This document shows positions 11,177-21,822 of a stretch of 64,000 bases of DNA, piece by piece. The stretch is from Rhizophagus irregularis (Eukaryota; Glomeromycota; Glomeromycetes; Glomerales; Glomeraceae), in contig NC_089460.1 in assembly GCF_026210795.1 (NCBI RefSeq), positions 682,001-746,000 on the forward strand, in the 5' to 3' direction. The position numbers and the translations under genes are program-made. Positions within the stretch are counted from its first letter, which is position 1. The number at the start of each line of letters is the position of its first letter. The notes beneath the pieces are model-generated. The model was not told where the DNA came from and did no database searches. It saw only the letters and a program-made list of their open reading frames with translations.

Positions 11177-12213
11177 AGGACCCCGAACAATATATATATA
11201 GATCAGATAAAAAATTCAAAATTTACTAAGGTCAATAAGCAAATATTTTTCATGTCTGCTAAGCAAACTTTTATCTAACCCATAAATTTTTTACACTGCT
11301 AAGCAATTTATTTTATGATATATATATATTTATATATAATTTTTTTTATAAAATATGTATATAAAAAAAACTAAAAAAACAAAAATTTTTGAAATAATAT
11401 ATGGATAAAGCTATTATTATTTTTTTGTAATATTACAATTTATAGGCACTTTAGTCAAAGAAAATATCCAAAACCTTCTTAAGTAAAGTTGTTCAGCAGG
11501 TTCGAATCTACTTACATATAAATTTTTATCATGATTGAATAGATATTTATGGATTTATTCATATTTTTTGTAACGTCACCAATATGCAGAATTTTTATTT
11601 TTAAAATTTACTGTAAAATTTGTCAAAAAAAATATTTTTAAAAAATTTTCTAAGTAAAAATGAAATAACTTTTATTGATTATTACAAAAATTATAGTGTA
11701 AAATTATAAAAAAACAAAAAACCACTTATTTTTCCCTTTCCACCCACCCGTTGTTCTTATTTTCAATGTTTTTTTACTGTTACACGAATGCGTATATGAT
11801 TTATAATTTTAATATTACGCAGACGCGTATTTGTTTTATCAAAAACATATTACACGATCACGTCTAAAAATGATTCCTGTATTACATATACAATTAACTT
11901 ATTCTTTGTATTAAAAATAGTAAATTTTTTTTACACAAACATGTTTATAACTTTGTTTACATATTTTATTAGATTTTTTTAATGTGAAAAATGTAAATAT
12001 ATATTATATTATATATATATATTAAAAAAATCTATCCTGCTACGCAAATATATATCTGACTATTAATAATTTAATACTCTGCTACGCATAATTATATCTG
12101 ACTATTTAAAAATTATGTTATCAAATAAGCAATAATAATCTCACATAGGAAAATTTTTATATGTTGGTTAAGCAAACTCAAAACCTACCTTTATATATAT
12201 TGTTCGGGGTCCT
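11177..12213. mobile_element. AGGACCCC-family element, copy 2 (1.04 kb)
   Basis: Terminal inverted repeats AGGACCCCGAACAATATATA at the left and the complement at the right. Flanks AATTTTAT (11169-11176) and AACTTTAT (12214-12221) match at 7 of 8, the expected hAT-type duplication. The interior is AT-rich with repeated (C/T)GCTA(A/C)GCAA words near both ends (possible subterminal binding repeats) and no ORF of note. It is inserted into the right terminus of the 9319-12220 element. Confidence 0.75.
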
Positions 12214-12228
12214 AACTTTATGTATGAT

Positions 12229-13281
12229 ATAAATTTTTAATCCATCTAGTGAAATGTACCACTACAGGTTTATGCAGAATAAAGATTATGATCTGCCTAT
12301 TTTAGATTAGCTTCTAAGTAACATAATGGTAATTACACTAAAATAGCAATATGCCAATTTAGCAGAGTCTTGTGTATGATACCTGCATTATTACAAAACA
12401 TAAGTATACGCATTTTTTGCTAAAAAAAAAAACAAACAAATTCTAGCGTGTCTCTTCTTATTTATAAAAAGGCCATAAATGTATTATTTGTATTATAATA
12501 AAACTGACCCTGTTGGTCTATTTTTTGAAAATACTTTTTTTGCGCAATGTATAAATATATAATGGCATTTAATCAGACATATTCTGACTTGCTAGCAAAA
12601 TTATCAGCTTTCCTAATAAATAAGGTATGGATTCATCTCACATTACGAAAATGCAAACTATTATCTGAGAAAGAGGCCAGCTAAGTTAATCCAATTGTAG
12701 AATAATTTTTAAAATATGAAACTATTAGATATCAAAAGAAATTAATGTGCCAAAAACGAACCCAAAGTTGGCCAGAATGTCAGACATCTTTATCTTTCAA
12801 AGAAATATCAAGCATGATTAGAGCTCTGAAAATGACTCATATAAACTCACATTTTTGACTCGCATAATTGTAAATTTTCGTTTAATTATATTCTAACTTA
12901 ATAAAAAGTACTTTAAAATTAAGGTTTTTGACTTGTAACTCAACTCAACTCAACTCATTAGAAAGTCTAAGATGATTGGCAAAAAAGTTATAATAATCAC
13001 TAAAGCATGAATCGAGCTTAAAGTACTATCCCAGCACTTGCTCAATTATAATAGATGAACTTTTGAAAAATTTATGCTAGATATAGAAAAGGAATATAAG
13101 GAGCGGGTTAATGTAATAAAAAATTACGATGTGAAATTGATAATCTGAAGATGCAAGTAGAAGAGACAGAAAAAGAGCTGGCATCCATGAAGTTAGATTC
13201 TTCTCATTAGTTGGAGTACTTTTTTCCTTGTACTTCTGCAAAATAAGATCCTACACTGATAAAAAAAATGATCTATTCTAC
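12229..13281. other. degenerate region, no intact gene
   Basis: AT-rich sequence. Around 13080-13200 a broken reading (EKEYKERVNVIKN.. / RQKKSWHP) suggests a decayed coiled-coil gene like that at 14.0-16.2 kb. A short CAACT run is at about 12938-12957. Nothing else supportable. Confidence 0.4.
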
Positions 13282-13718
13282 TAAGGTTGCCTGCCGAAAC
13301 TAAAAAGGAAATTCCGAAAGGTTTCGGCCAATCAAATCAAATGCCGAAATTGCCGAAATTAGGCCGAAACTCGGTCTTAATTTTGGCCAAAATTAAAATT
13401 CGGCCGAAATTATGATATTGTGTCACGTGACGTTACACAAATTTCCAAAAAAGGAAATTTTGTTTCCCAGTAAAATCGGAGAAATGTATCACACAAATGT
13501 TACACAAATTTCCATAAAAGGAAATTTACACGTCGATCATTATTCCGGCCAGAATTATAGTATTAATGTTGGCCAATAATTTCGGCCAAATTTCGGCCTT
13601 TCGGTAAAAGTTTCGGCATTGTATAATTTCGGCAAATTTACTTTTAATTGCCTAAACTTTCGGTTTTAAAAAAGTTTCGGCCTTGGCCTAAACTACTTGA
13701 TTTCGGCAAGCAACCTTA
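13282..13718. mobile_element. TAAGGTTGC-family hAT-like MITE rich in GCCGAAA, copy 1
   Basis: Ends TAAGGTTGCCTGCCGAAA and the complement of TTTCGGCAAGCAACCTTA. Perfect 8-bp duplication TATTCTAC at 13274-13281 and 13719-13726. 437 bp. The left half is full of GCCGAAA and the right half of TTTCGGC, so the motif always points inward. No ORF. Confidence 0.85.
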
Positions 13719-13747
13719 TATTCTACACATATCTTACATATATCAGG

Positions 13748-13922
13748 TATTCAAAATGTAGAAAATCTTACATAAATAATATATATATCATATACACATT
13801 AGGTACTTATATATATATCATACACATATCAAATACCTGATAAGTATACGATATATATAAGTATCTAATGTGTATATGATATATGTATTATTTGCTAAGG
13901 TAAGCATTTTCTACATTTTGAA
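13748..13922. repeat. fold-back with AT-rich centre
   Basis: TTCAAAATGTAGAAAATCTTA at the left and TAAGCATTTTCTACATTTTGAA at the right are near-perfect complements; the inner arms (CATATACACATTAGGTACTT / AAGTATCTAATGTGTATATG) also pair, around a centre near 13835. No ORF; duplication of the target not resolved. Confidence 0.6.
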
Positions 13923-13989
13923 GCATCTCGATATAATGTAGCATACGTGCTAAAGACAAGCTACAGAAAGGATAGATCATTTTACCTTA

Positions 13990-16219
13990 GGCGCCAGTTA
14001 AGCATTACGCGCTTTCTGAAGATCAATATAAATCAAAGGTTCTCCTTAAAAAGAATATCATTTCACAGATTCACTTAAGGCAAAGAAGAACATGTAAAGA
14101 ACATAAAGCTGAGCTGGAAAAAGAGAACTATTATTTTTGTAGTAAATTGCTGACAGAAGTTGATACTAATCGCCAGAATAAGAGACAAATTAATCAACTA
14201 GAACGGGATTATGCCTGATGTGAGCAAGAAATTCAAGATCTCAATAGGGAGATAAAATGCCTTGAAAATGCTTCGAAAGAAAAAATAGTAGAATTAAAAT
14301 CTGAAATCTCTACCTAAAAAGTCAGCTATATCAAGCTAGGAAAGATGTGCGAGATAAGGGAAAATATATTTCTAATTTAGAAAAGCAGTTAGTAGAATCT
14401 GAGGAACAAGTTAAAAAATTGCGATATCAGATCAGAAGATCTCATCACAAAAAAATTTGTTTGAATGAGGGAATTCTCCAGACTTGTATAATTCTGATGA
14501 TAATATGGCTACAATCACAGAGTTAGCAAATGCTATAGATGGTTATGTGGATAATAAAGCAACAACTAGAGATATTCTTATAGACCAAATAAAAAAAGCT
14601 ACAAGGCAGATATGTCGAAAAGAAAATAATTTGCATCAGAATTTAGTCTGTGAGTAATGAAGGCGTTATGATGCAAAAGCTGAACATGATAATAAAATTA
14701 TATGAAGGCAACTTGCTGAAGGTAGAATAGCTAATGTTATTGATAATCTCCATCAATATCAAACTAATGCTCAAAACCAGGTAAATAGAATGATAGGTAA
14801 TATGACAAGAAAACAAGCCCATATAGGTTTGCTGGTACAAGAAAAATTTGCCTTACAATTATTGTATCAGCAAATGCCCACCACTTACAGTAAAGTAGAG
14901 GGAATATAAGTCTGTTAGAATTTAATTGAAACAGGCTCTATGAGCGATACGAAAAATGGAAAAATAAGACCCAAGCAGAGCATCTGAATAATTTAAATTT
15001 GCAAGGACAAATTCTGGCATTTCAGAATAATCCACCTAATCAAGTAAACATGGTAGGAATACCTCATCTATATTTTGACTGGAATGATAGTATCCCAGAC
15101 TTTCTTGTGCAACTTAGACTAAACTTGCAGAATTGGGGAATAGATCCAAATGATAATATAGCAGATCCTCCAATAAGAAGAGATAATGCAATAGGACATT
15201 TAAGAGTCTGTATGAGAGGGAGGATTTTAGAATAGTTCGATGATAAGATTACTATAAAGCAGAATTGGGAGCTAACTAACTTACTTGATAATACAGAGCA
15301 GGTTAACTTAATTGTAGTAAATGGGCGAACTGCAGTACAGATAGGAACTAATGCATTAAATGAGACTGTTGGCCAACTAGGAAATGCAATAGTCAAATTA
15401 AGAGCTGTAGAAGATACTTAAAATGAAGACTGGCGTATAGCAGGTGGCCATTCTACTAATGCTCCTGTAAATGCACTAAATGCTAATGCTGGAAATACAG
15501 TAGTTGTAGCTGGTATTCGATTTGGTCAAGCCGTATGGTAGCTAAAAACTCATTTCCCTACAGTAGAAGAGGAACTTTAGGATTTGATGTATGGAACAAT
15601 CAGAAAAGGAGACATGACTATAAATGAATTATATAGAAAAATATTACGAATAAGTAGACAAGCCAACTATAGACCTAAAGAATTATGTAGAAAGTTCTTA
15701 AATGCCTTACTACTTTTATAGTTTGAAAAAGCTGAAAATATTGGTGAACATTTGCCATTAGATGAATTAGTTAAAAAGCTTTATGAGATAGAATTACGCT
15801 GAATAGCTAGACATAAAAGAGATAAAATATCTGATCTGCTAGTATCTAATCGAACATCTTGGCAAATATATGAACAGGACCCCGCTTACTTATAAGATAA
15901 GTCACTTTCAGGCCTAAGGTAAAAATCATATATAAAATTCTTTGCAGATCCTACTATAAAAGAAAATTTTATGTTGCATTGTTACTATAATTTTTTTCTT
16001 TTTTTAGCTAATTAACCAATAGAATTTAAGAAAAAAGTAAGGTAAAAACTATTAGTAAGGGGCCAATTTTCTACGGTGATTTTTATTATAAGTAAGCGGG
16101 TCCTATATGAACCTTTACCTGTTTTAATCCCGCAACAACAAGGAATATTTTTAGAAGATATGCAAAAAATAATTCAAAATACATTAGCACAACAAAAAAC
16201 TGAAAAGCATATGGGCTGA
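13990..16219 (+). pseudogene. coiled-coil / gag-like lineage-specific protein, decayed
   Basis: About 14050-14900 reads as broken coiled coil (KEHKAELEKENYYF, NQLERDYA, KCLENASKEKIVELK). It then runs into a continuous frame with LQGQILAFQNNPPN, PHLYFDWNDSIPDFLVQLRL, INELYRKILRISRQANYRP and LPLDELVKKLYEIELR, interrupted by stops near 15233, 15418, 15538, 15578, 15718 and 15800. Several stops stand where Trp or Arg would fit (..ILE*FD, ..AVW*LK, ..LRR/*IARH). The reading resumes after a small transposon (15876-16104), LPVLIPQQQGIFLEDMQKII, and ends near 16219. The domain order (coiled coil, then a capsid-like helical block) resembles a retroelement gag or a domesticated relative, but no protease or polymerase is visible. 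Function unknown. Confidence 0.5.
15876..16104. mobile_element. AGGACCCC-family element, copy 3, inserted in a gene
   Basis: Ends AGGACCCCGCTTACTTATAA and the complement of TTATAAGTAAGCGGGTCCT. Perfect 8-bp duplication ATATGAAC (15868-15875 and 16105-16112). 229 bp, no ORF. Removing the element and one duplication copy restores the reading WQIYEPLPVLIPQQQ across the join, direct evidence that it inserted into the gag-like gene. Confidence 0.9.
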
Positions 16220-16418
16220 TTTGTCTACTCTGCATTAAAAAGAGTTATTGAATTGATTTTTATAATTTTCGTTACTCAAAATTGTTTTGTAATACCAAAA
16301 AATCATCTGATTGATGATCACTTGACTAAATAATAAGTTGAACAAAAATTTACATTTGCGAAACTTAAATTATTAAATGTAAAAGAGGTGTGAAAAAACC
16401 CATTTCACTAATAAAAAA

Positions 16419-16516
16419 TATACATGCTGCCCAAATTATTTTGGGATGCCATAATTCATTCGGTTTATATATAATTTACTATGTAAAGTGCCAAAATAAT
16501 TTGGGTGGCATGTATA
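16419..16516. mobile_element. TATACATGC-family MITE, copy 2
   Basis: 98 bp, TATACATGCTGCCCAAATTA at the left and complementary end at the right, nearly identical to the left 80 bases of the copy at 3670. Perfect 8-bp duplication ATAAAAAA (16411-16418 and 16517-16524). Confidence 0.85.
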
Positions 16517-16586
16517 ATAAAAAACCCATTTCTTATATATATGGAATTTTTAATATATATTATTAAAAAGTAAGTATATTTTAATA

Positions 16587-17260
16587 AGAGAAAATTTATT
16601 CATCGCACGTGCGATGACATCGCTACCCCCCATTTTATTTATCACGTGATAAATCCAATTAAAATATAGCACGATTATTGTGTTACAATAAATATAAACA
16701 ATTTTATAGCTTCGTCGATAGTTTTTTTTTCTAACACTCTTTTTAAATAAAAAAAACAACCTGTTTTTGCTTAAAAACGCGTTAAAGTTGCTTCTTAACA
16801 TTTAAAAATACTTTTATGTACTAGTAAAGTAGCTCAAAAACTTTAATTGTTCAATTATCATAAAGAAATTGGGTTACACGGCTCAAGCAGTGATTCGTGA
16901 AACATGGAAAATGATAACACTCCACAGGTTAGTCAATTGCGCACATTTTTTTTTGTGAAATACTACTGAAATACTATTGAAAGTGCTTAAAAAAAATTAA
17001 TTTGGGGTAAACGGCATATGGTATAGAGTTTTAATAGTGTTAATTTCTTAACAATTAACATCAATAGCATTATTTATTAGTTAGATAGCGTTAAATGTAC
17101 ATTATTTATTAGTTAGGTGACGTTAAATAGCGTTAGATATATATTAATTAACGTCACAAAGCATTATATTATTGCGCATTAATTTATTGGTATTAAATAG
17201 CATTACTTTAATGTGCTTAACAGCTAACTTATTTATTAATCTATTAAATAGCAAGAAATT
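16587..17260. repeat. MULE left terminal inverted repeat
   Basis: Inverted copy of 20673-21342. It contains palindromes ATCGCACGTGCGAT (16602-16615) and TTTATCACGTGATAAA (16638-16653), the transposase start codon at 16904, and a run of CGTTAAAT/TTATTAGTTAG words (17040-17200). Promoter for the transposase is inferred to lie in 16655-16900. Confidence 0.85.
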
Positions 17261-19900
17261 GAAACTGAAGTTGAAATTCCCGTAGAAATTATTCTTGTTT
17301 CAGAATTAGAAAGTCTTGACTCTACAAATTATCCTTCATTAACACATCCTATAGAATTATCTGTTAATTCAAAATTTAGTTCGTGGGAAATTGCTGAACA
17401 TTATCTAAAGGAATATGGAAGGCAAAAGGGATTTGTAGTTAATAAATACCGAGTTGAATATATTCAATTATCAAACTCAACTGTTCAAATTCCCAGAAGA
17501 AGAACATTTGCTTGTGAATATGCTGGAAAGTACAAACCTAACTATAAGTCTAAGCAAATTGATCAACAACGTAATAAAGGGTCAAAAAAAACTGATTGTA
17601 AATGGCGGGTTCACTTGAGTAAAACTATAAATAATAATTTCATTCATGTAACGTCTATCCATCTTCGAACACAACCACAAAATACTTGCTGATAATACAC
17701 AATTTGCTACAACATTCCGAAAATTTAATCAATCTATAATGAATGAAATTGAACATGCAGTTATACATGGACGTTGTGATGCATATACTATAAGAAATCT
17801 ATTACAACCATTATTTCCTGACCAGCTTTTTCTTACACAAGATCTTTCAAATGCAATTCAAAAAATTAAACGTGAAAAAAAATAGCTGGAACAGATGCTT
17901 CTCATTTGTTAAAATTTCTCCTTGAACGACAAAAAGAAGAACCTATGATGTTTGTTCGACCTTTAATAAATGCGGATAGTGATAGACTGTGTGGTATATT
18001 TTGGATGACGGAAAATCAAATTATTTTGTGGACGCGTTATTCAGATGTTATTTTACACGATAATACCTCTAACTAATAGATATAACTGTCCATTATCTCT
18101 ATTTATACTTGTTGATAATGATGGTAAATCACGTTTGGGAGCACAAGCTTTTTAAATGATGAAACTCAGGAAAGTTATGAGTGGATTTTACAACAAACGC
18201 TAAATGCAACAGGAATTGAACCAAAAGTTATAATCACTGATATGGATCCTGCAATGGATGTGGCATGTCAAACTACGTACAAAAATGCGTATCACATACA
18301 TTGCATTTGGCATATGACCCAAAATTTACCTAAACGTCTCAAAAATAAACTTGGTGCTGCAGATTTTAAGATATTTTTTCATGATTTTTGGAAAACTCGC
18401 AATTCACTATGTGCAGAGGTTTTTGAACAACGATTTCAAGCTTTATTAAATAACTTTCCCAGTGGCAGTGATTATTTACATGACCCAATATATTCAACAC
18501 GCCATTCATGGGCACGAGCATTTACAAACAGAATATTTACAGCTGGTATACAGTCAACACAGCGTGTGGAGTCAATAAATGCCATTATTCATAAAGTTGT
18601 TAATTCTAGCTCTACAATGGCAGAAGTAGCTGAGGCATTAGATTCTCGAATGCAAAAAGAAGAAATAAACAAGAATTTTATAGCATGGAAATACAAATCA
18701 ACAATATATCATCAGCCATTTGTTGTGGAAAATTTTTTTAGTAACGTTAATAATATAGTTCAAAAATATTTTTCACCAAGAATTGTTGGGGAAATACATA
18801 AACAAATGTGCGAATCAATAATTTACAAATGTGAAAAACTAGATATTAAAGATGCATTTGAGTTTATTGAGGATCAACTGGTGAGTAAAAAATTAAAATT
18901 ATAGTAGAATGATATAATAAATGTTTAACTAGTACTATTATGTATATATTTTTAGGATCAAAATGAAATTCCCGAAAATCAAGAAAGCCAAGGAACGTCA
19001 AATGATCAAGAAGAAACCAATAATATTGAAGATTATTACGATTTTCGCCAGGACATACTTAAAATCATTGTTAAATTCAGTACCAAAAGAAATGATTAAA
19101 GAAGTATGGCGTATCGTTCCATATATGGTGCCAAGTTCATATCAGCATATTATTATTCTTAACGATGGAACCCATTTATGTACATGCTTGTTATTGGTTT
19201 CATATGGAATTATTTGTCGTCATTATTTTAAATTAATGATTGAAAATCCAAACGCATTATTCCATATAATGCTAATGCCAACAAGATGGCTTCTGGATGA
19301 CGCTTGGAATCACATTGACTCTATTTTTAATGAAGCTTTTATCAGAACATCATCTAAAAATTTAAAGCCAATTCATGATGATAATATTGATCAAAGGATT
19401 TATCTTAATCCTAGGCATATTAATCACGTTCGAAGTAGAAATTCGTTATTATACACAAAAAAGTAGATTAGGTACGAATTAGGGACATTTTAAGAAAAGC
19501 ACTAAACTATTCATTTGATAATAACGATCAAAAAAATTTAGATGATATTATACTAGCTTACATTGCGGAAAAAGAAACTATTATGACTCAATTAGAAAGG
19601 GGAAATGTTCTTAAAGACAATAATACAAATAATCAATTAAAGTTGTTCGATGGTCGTACATATGATGTAGATGATATTGGAAATCCATTAAAACGTCAAG
19701 GAAAAGGGAGACCTGCTACTAAGCGATTAAAAGCTTGTAATGAACAAAAAAATAAGGCGAGTACGACACAAAAATCACAAAAAGAGAATGTACTATATGA
19801 AGAAAATATTGAAAATTCAAATGGGCGTAAATGTGGTTTGTGTCGTAAAATGGGTCTTATGCAATATTGTAAAAATCAAGAAAAACGTATAATATTTTAA
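16904..19900 (+). pseudogene. Mutator-like (MULE) transposase, frameshifted
   Basis: The start exon 16904-16927 (MENDNTPQ) lies inside the left terminal repeat; a GT..AG intron 16928-17251 ends exactly near the arm's inner edge; exon 2 opens with QEIETEVEIPVEIILVSELE. FAR1-like N-terminal part: SSWEIAEHYLKEYGRQKGF, then CEYAGKY and CKWRVHL. Single-base lesions occur near 17690, 17880, 18075 and 18150. The MULE core (18150-18890) has ITDMDPAMDVA, then IHCIWHMTQNLPKRLK (CxxH) and TQRVESINAIIHK (catalytic E region). An intron 18875-18955 follows, then a frameshift, then a SWIM-type zinc motif CTCLLLVSYGIICRHYFKL (19170-19230). The last ORF (19583-19900) has an AT-hook-like KRQGKGRPATKR and CGLCRKMG. 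Most lesions are at short homopolymers. Dead, but structurally whole. Confidence 0.8.
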
Positions 19901-20672
19901 CAATTAAATAAAGTAATAATTTTTACTGTGTATAAATAATAATTTTTTAGTACATGTAAGCTAATTTATTAAGAGTTGAACAATATACAAATACAATTCT
20001 GAATTTCTAATATTTAAACTAACCTATAAAGGATATAATCCCACAAAAATCCTTATCATAAAACACTATTCATACCCTTCGTTGATTTATAAAATAGTGT
20101 GTTGAATTTCATTTTGTTTATTTCTGTATAAGCAAGGCTGTACGTCTAATCTTTACATTATGTTAATATCTAAATAAAAATTGGGCATTAGTTTGCGAGT
20201 TCAGAATTTCATTGCAAATCGCAACCACGACTAAAATATTCATACTTGTTTGTATAAATACCTCTTTCTATACTCCTCTTTCAAACACTTCGGATGCAAT
20301 AAAAGGTGGCTTATCTATTATATGTGGTCGCGCAGATCTGTTGTGCATTTATTCCAAAATAAATCTCAAAAAATATCAAGTGTTTCCCTGATGAAAAGTT
20401 TTGCCATTATCATATAAAAGAAAAGCAAAAACTAATTCTTTAAATTGAAGTATAAAAACGTATATACTTTTAATAAAAAAAAGAATTTGTTTGATTGCTA
20501 CTTGATTAAACTAATGAATTATATAAGAAAAATGATTAAAATCCAAGTTAATTTAAGTTATTAAAATTGATGAATAAAGAGAAATTTTACCTTCTTAAGC
20601 CACTGAAAAACACATCTAGATTCTTTAAAAGCAAAATCCATTAAAGATATTTGACAGAATTGCGTATCTTAG

Positions 20673-21342
20673 GAAATTCTTGCTATTTAATAGATTAATA
20701 AATAAGTTAGCTGTTTGAGCACAATAAAGTAATACTATTTAACACCAATAAACTAATGCGCAATAATATAATGCTTTGTGACGTTAATTAATATACATCT
20801 AACGCTATTTAACGTCACCTAACTAATAAATAATGTACATTTAACGCTATCTAACATCACCTAACTAATAAATAATGCTATTGACGTTAATTGTTAAGAA
20901 ATTAACGCTATTAAAACTCCAAATTAATTTTTTTTAAGCACTTTCAATAGTATTTCAGTAGTATTTCACAAAAAAAAAATGTGCGCAATTGACTAACCTG
21001 TGGAGTGTTATCATTTTCCATGTTTCACGAATCACTGCTTGAGCCGTGTAACCCAATTTCTTTATGATAATTGAACAATTAAAGTTTTTGAGCTACTTTA
21101 CTAGTACGATAAAAGTATTTTTAAATGTTAAGAAGCAACTTTAACGCGTTTTTAAGCAAAAAAACAGGTTGTTTTTTTTATTTAAAAAGAGTGTTAGAAA
21201 AAAAAACTATCGACGAAGCTATAAAATTGTTTATATTTATTGTAACACAATAATCGTGCTATATTTTAATTGGATTTATCACGTGATAAATAAAATGGGG
21301 GGTAGCGATGTCATCGCACGTGCGATGAATAAATTTTCTCTT
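20673..21342. repeat. MULE right terminal inverted repeat
   Basis: Mirror of the left arm, with both palindromes (21275-21290 and 21313-21326). It also preserves, on the minus strand, the same ATG exon (21021-20998) and GT donor at 20997. The open frames seen in both arms (about 16550-16800 minus and 21169-21366 plus) are one and the same repeat sequence and not genes. Confidence 0.85.
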
Positions 21343-21499
21343 TTAATAAAATATAAAGTAAAATAAAAATTTATATAGTATTAGTAGCTATAAATGTTTA
21401 TAAAAGTATAATAAAAATATCATATAAAAGATAGTATCATAATAGATATTTTCAAACAATAAAAATAATTATTTTATGTTAGAATTTATATTACCATCT

Positions 21500-21822
21500 T
21501 TAGACGCAAATATATCAAGATTCACTGATCCGTTTTCTATAATTTTAGGCTCGTTGGAAAGCCCTTGTTCTGGACTTTATAGGCGAAAAAAAGAGCTCAC
21601 CGATTGAATCATTAGATCCAGAGATATTTACGTTTAAAGTTGAGGTACGAACTTTTTAAAATGCTTAAATGCAAATATCTTGGGATCTACTGATCCGTTT
21701 TTTATAAATTTAGGCTCTTCGAAAAGCCCTTGATCTGGTCTATATGAGCGAAAAAAGAGCTTACCGATTGGATCATTAGATCTGGAGATATTTACGTTTA
21801 AAGTTGAGATACAAATTTTTAA
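21500..21822. repeat. two tandem copies of a ~165-bp unit
   Basis: Copy 1 (about 21503-21657) and copy 2 (about 21668-21820) share GCAAATAT, CACTGATCCGTTTT/CTACTGATCCGTTTT, TTTAGGCTC, AAAAGCCCTTG, AAAAAAGAGCT, ATATTTACGTTTAAAGTTGA in the same order, with about 15-20% difference by eye. No ORF. Confidence 0.75.

Larger units (their letters stand above)
9319..12220. mobile_element. outer fold-back element with nested insertions
   Basis: Left end TAAAGTTGCCTGC (9319) and right end GGCAGGC (to about 11168) plus AACTTTA (12214-12220) form an inverted pair once the inner element 11177-12213 is removed. The arms continue inward with matching GACATGTCAAAA..AAACCTAAAAATATTA blocks (about 9395-9455 and 11025-11075). 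Flanks TGTGTGAC (9311-9318) and TGTATGAT (12221-12228) agree at 6 of 8 positions, both differences being transitions, so an aged 8-bp duplication is likely. The ends resemble those of the TAAGGTTGC family (13282-13718, 34542-34785). No coding sequence. Confidence 0.6.
16575..21355 (+). mobile_element. complete MULE transposon with long terminal inverted repeats
   Basis: Two arms of about 670 bp (16587-17260 and 20673-21342; matching probably extends a few bases further out) are inverted copies with few differences, one being a roughly 21-base segment present only in the left arm near 17005. Between them lies a decayed Mutator-like transposase gene (16904-19900). Each end carries two CACGTG palindromes. 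I could not define the expected 9-bp target duplication because the outer flanks are AT-only. Non-coding interior 19905-20672 shows no gene. Confidence 0.85.

Noticed and set aside
16550-16801. Minus-strand ORF and its plus-strand twin at 21169-21366
   Set aside because: Both are translations of the two MULE terminal repeats, matched because the arms are inverted copies; no start context or domain.
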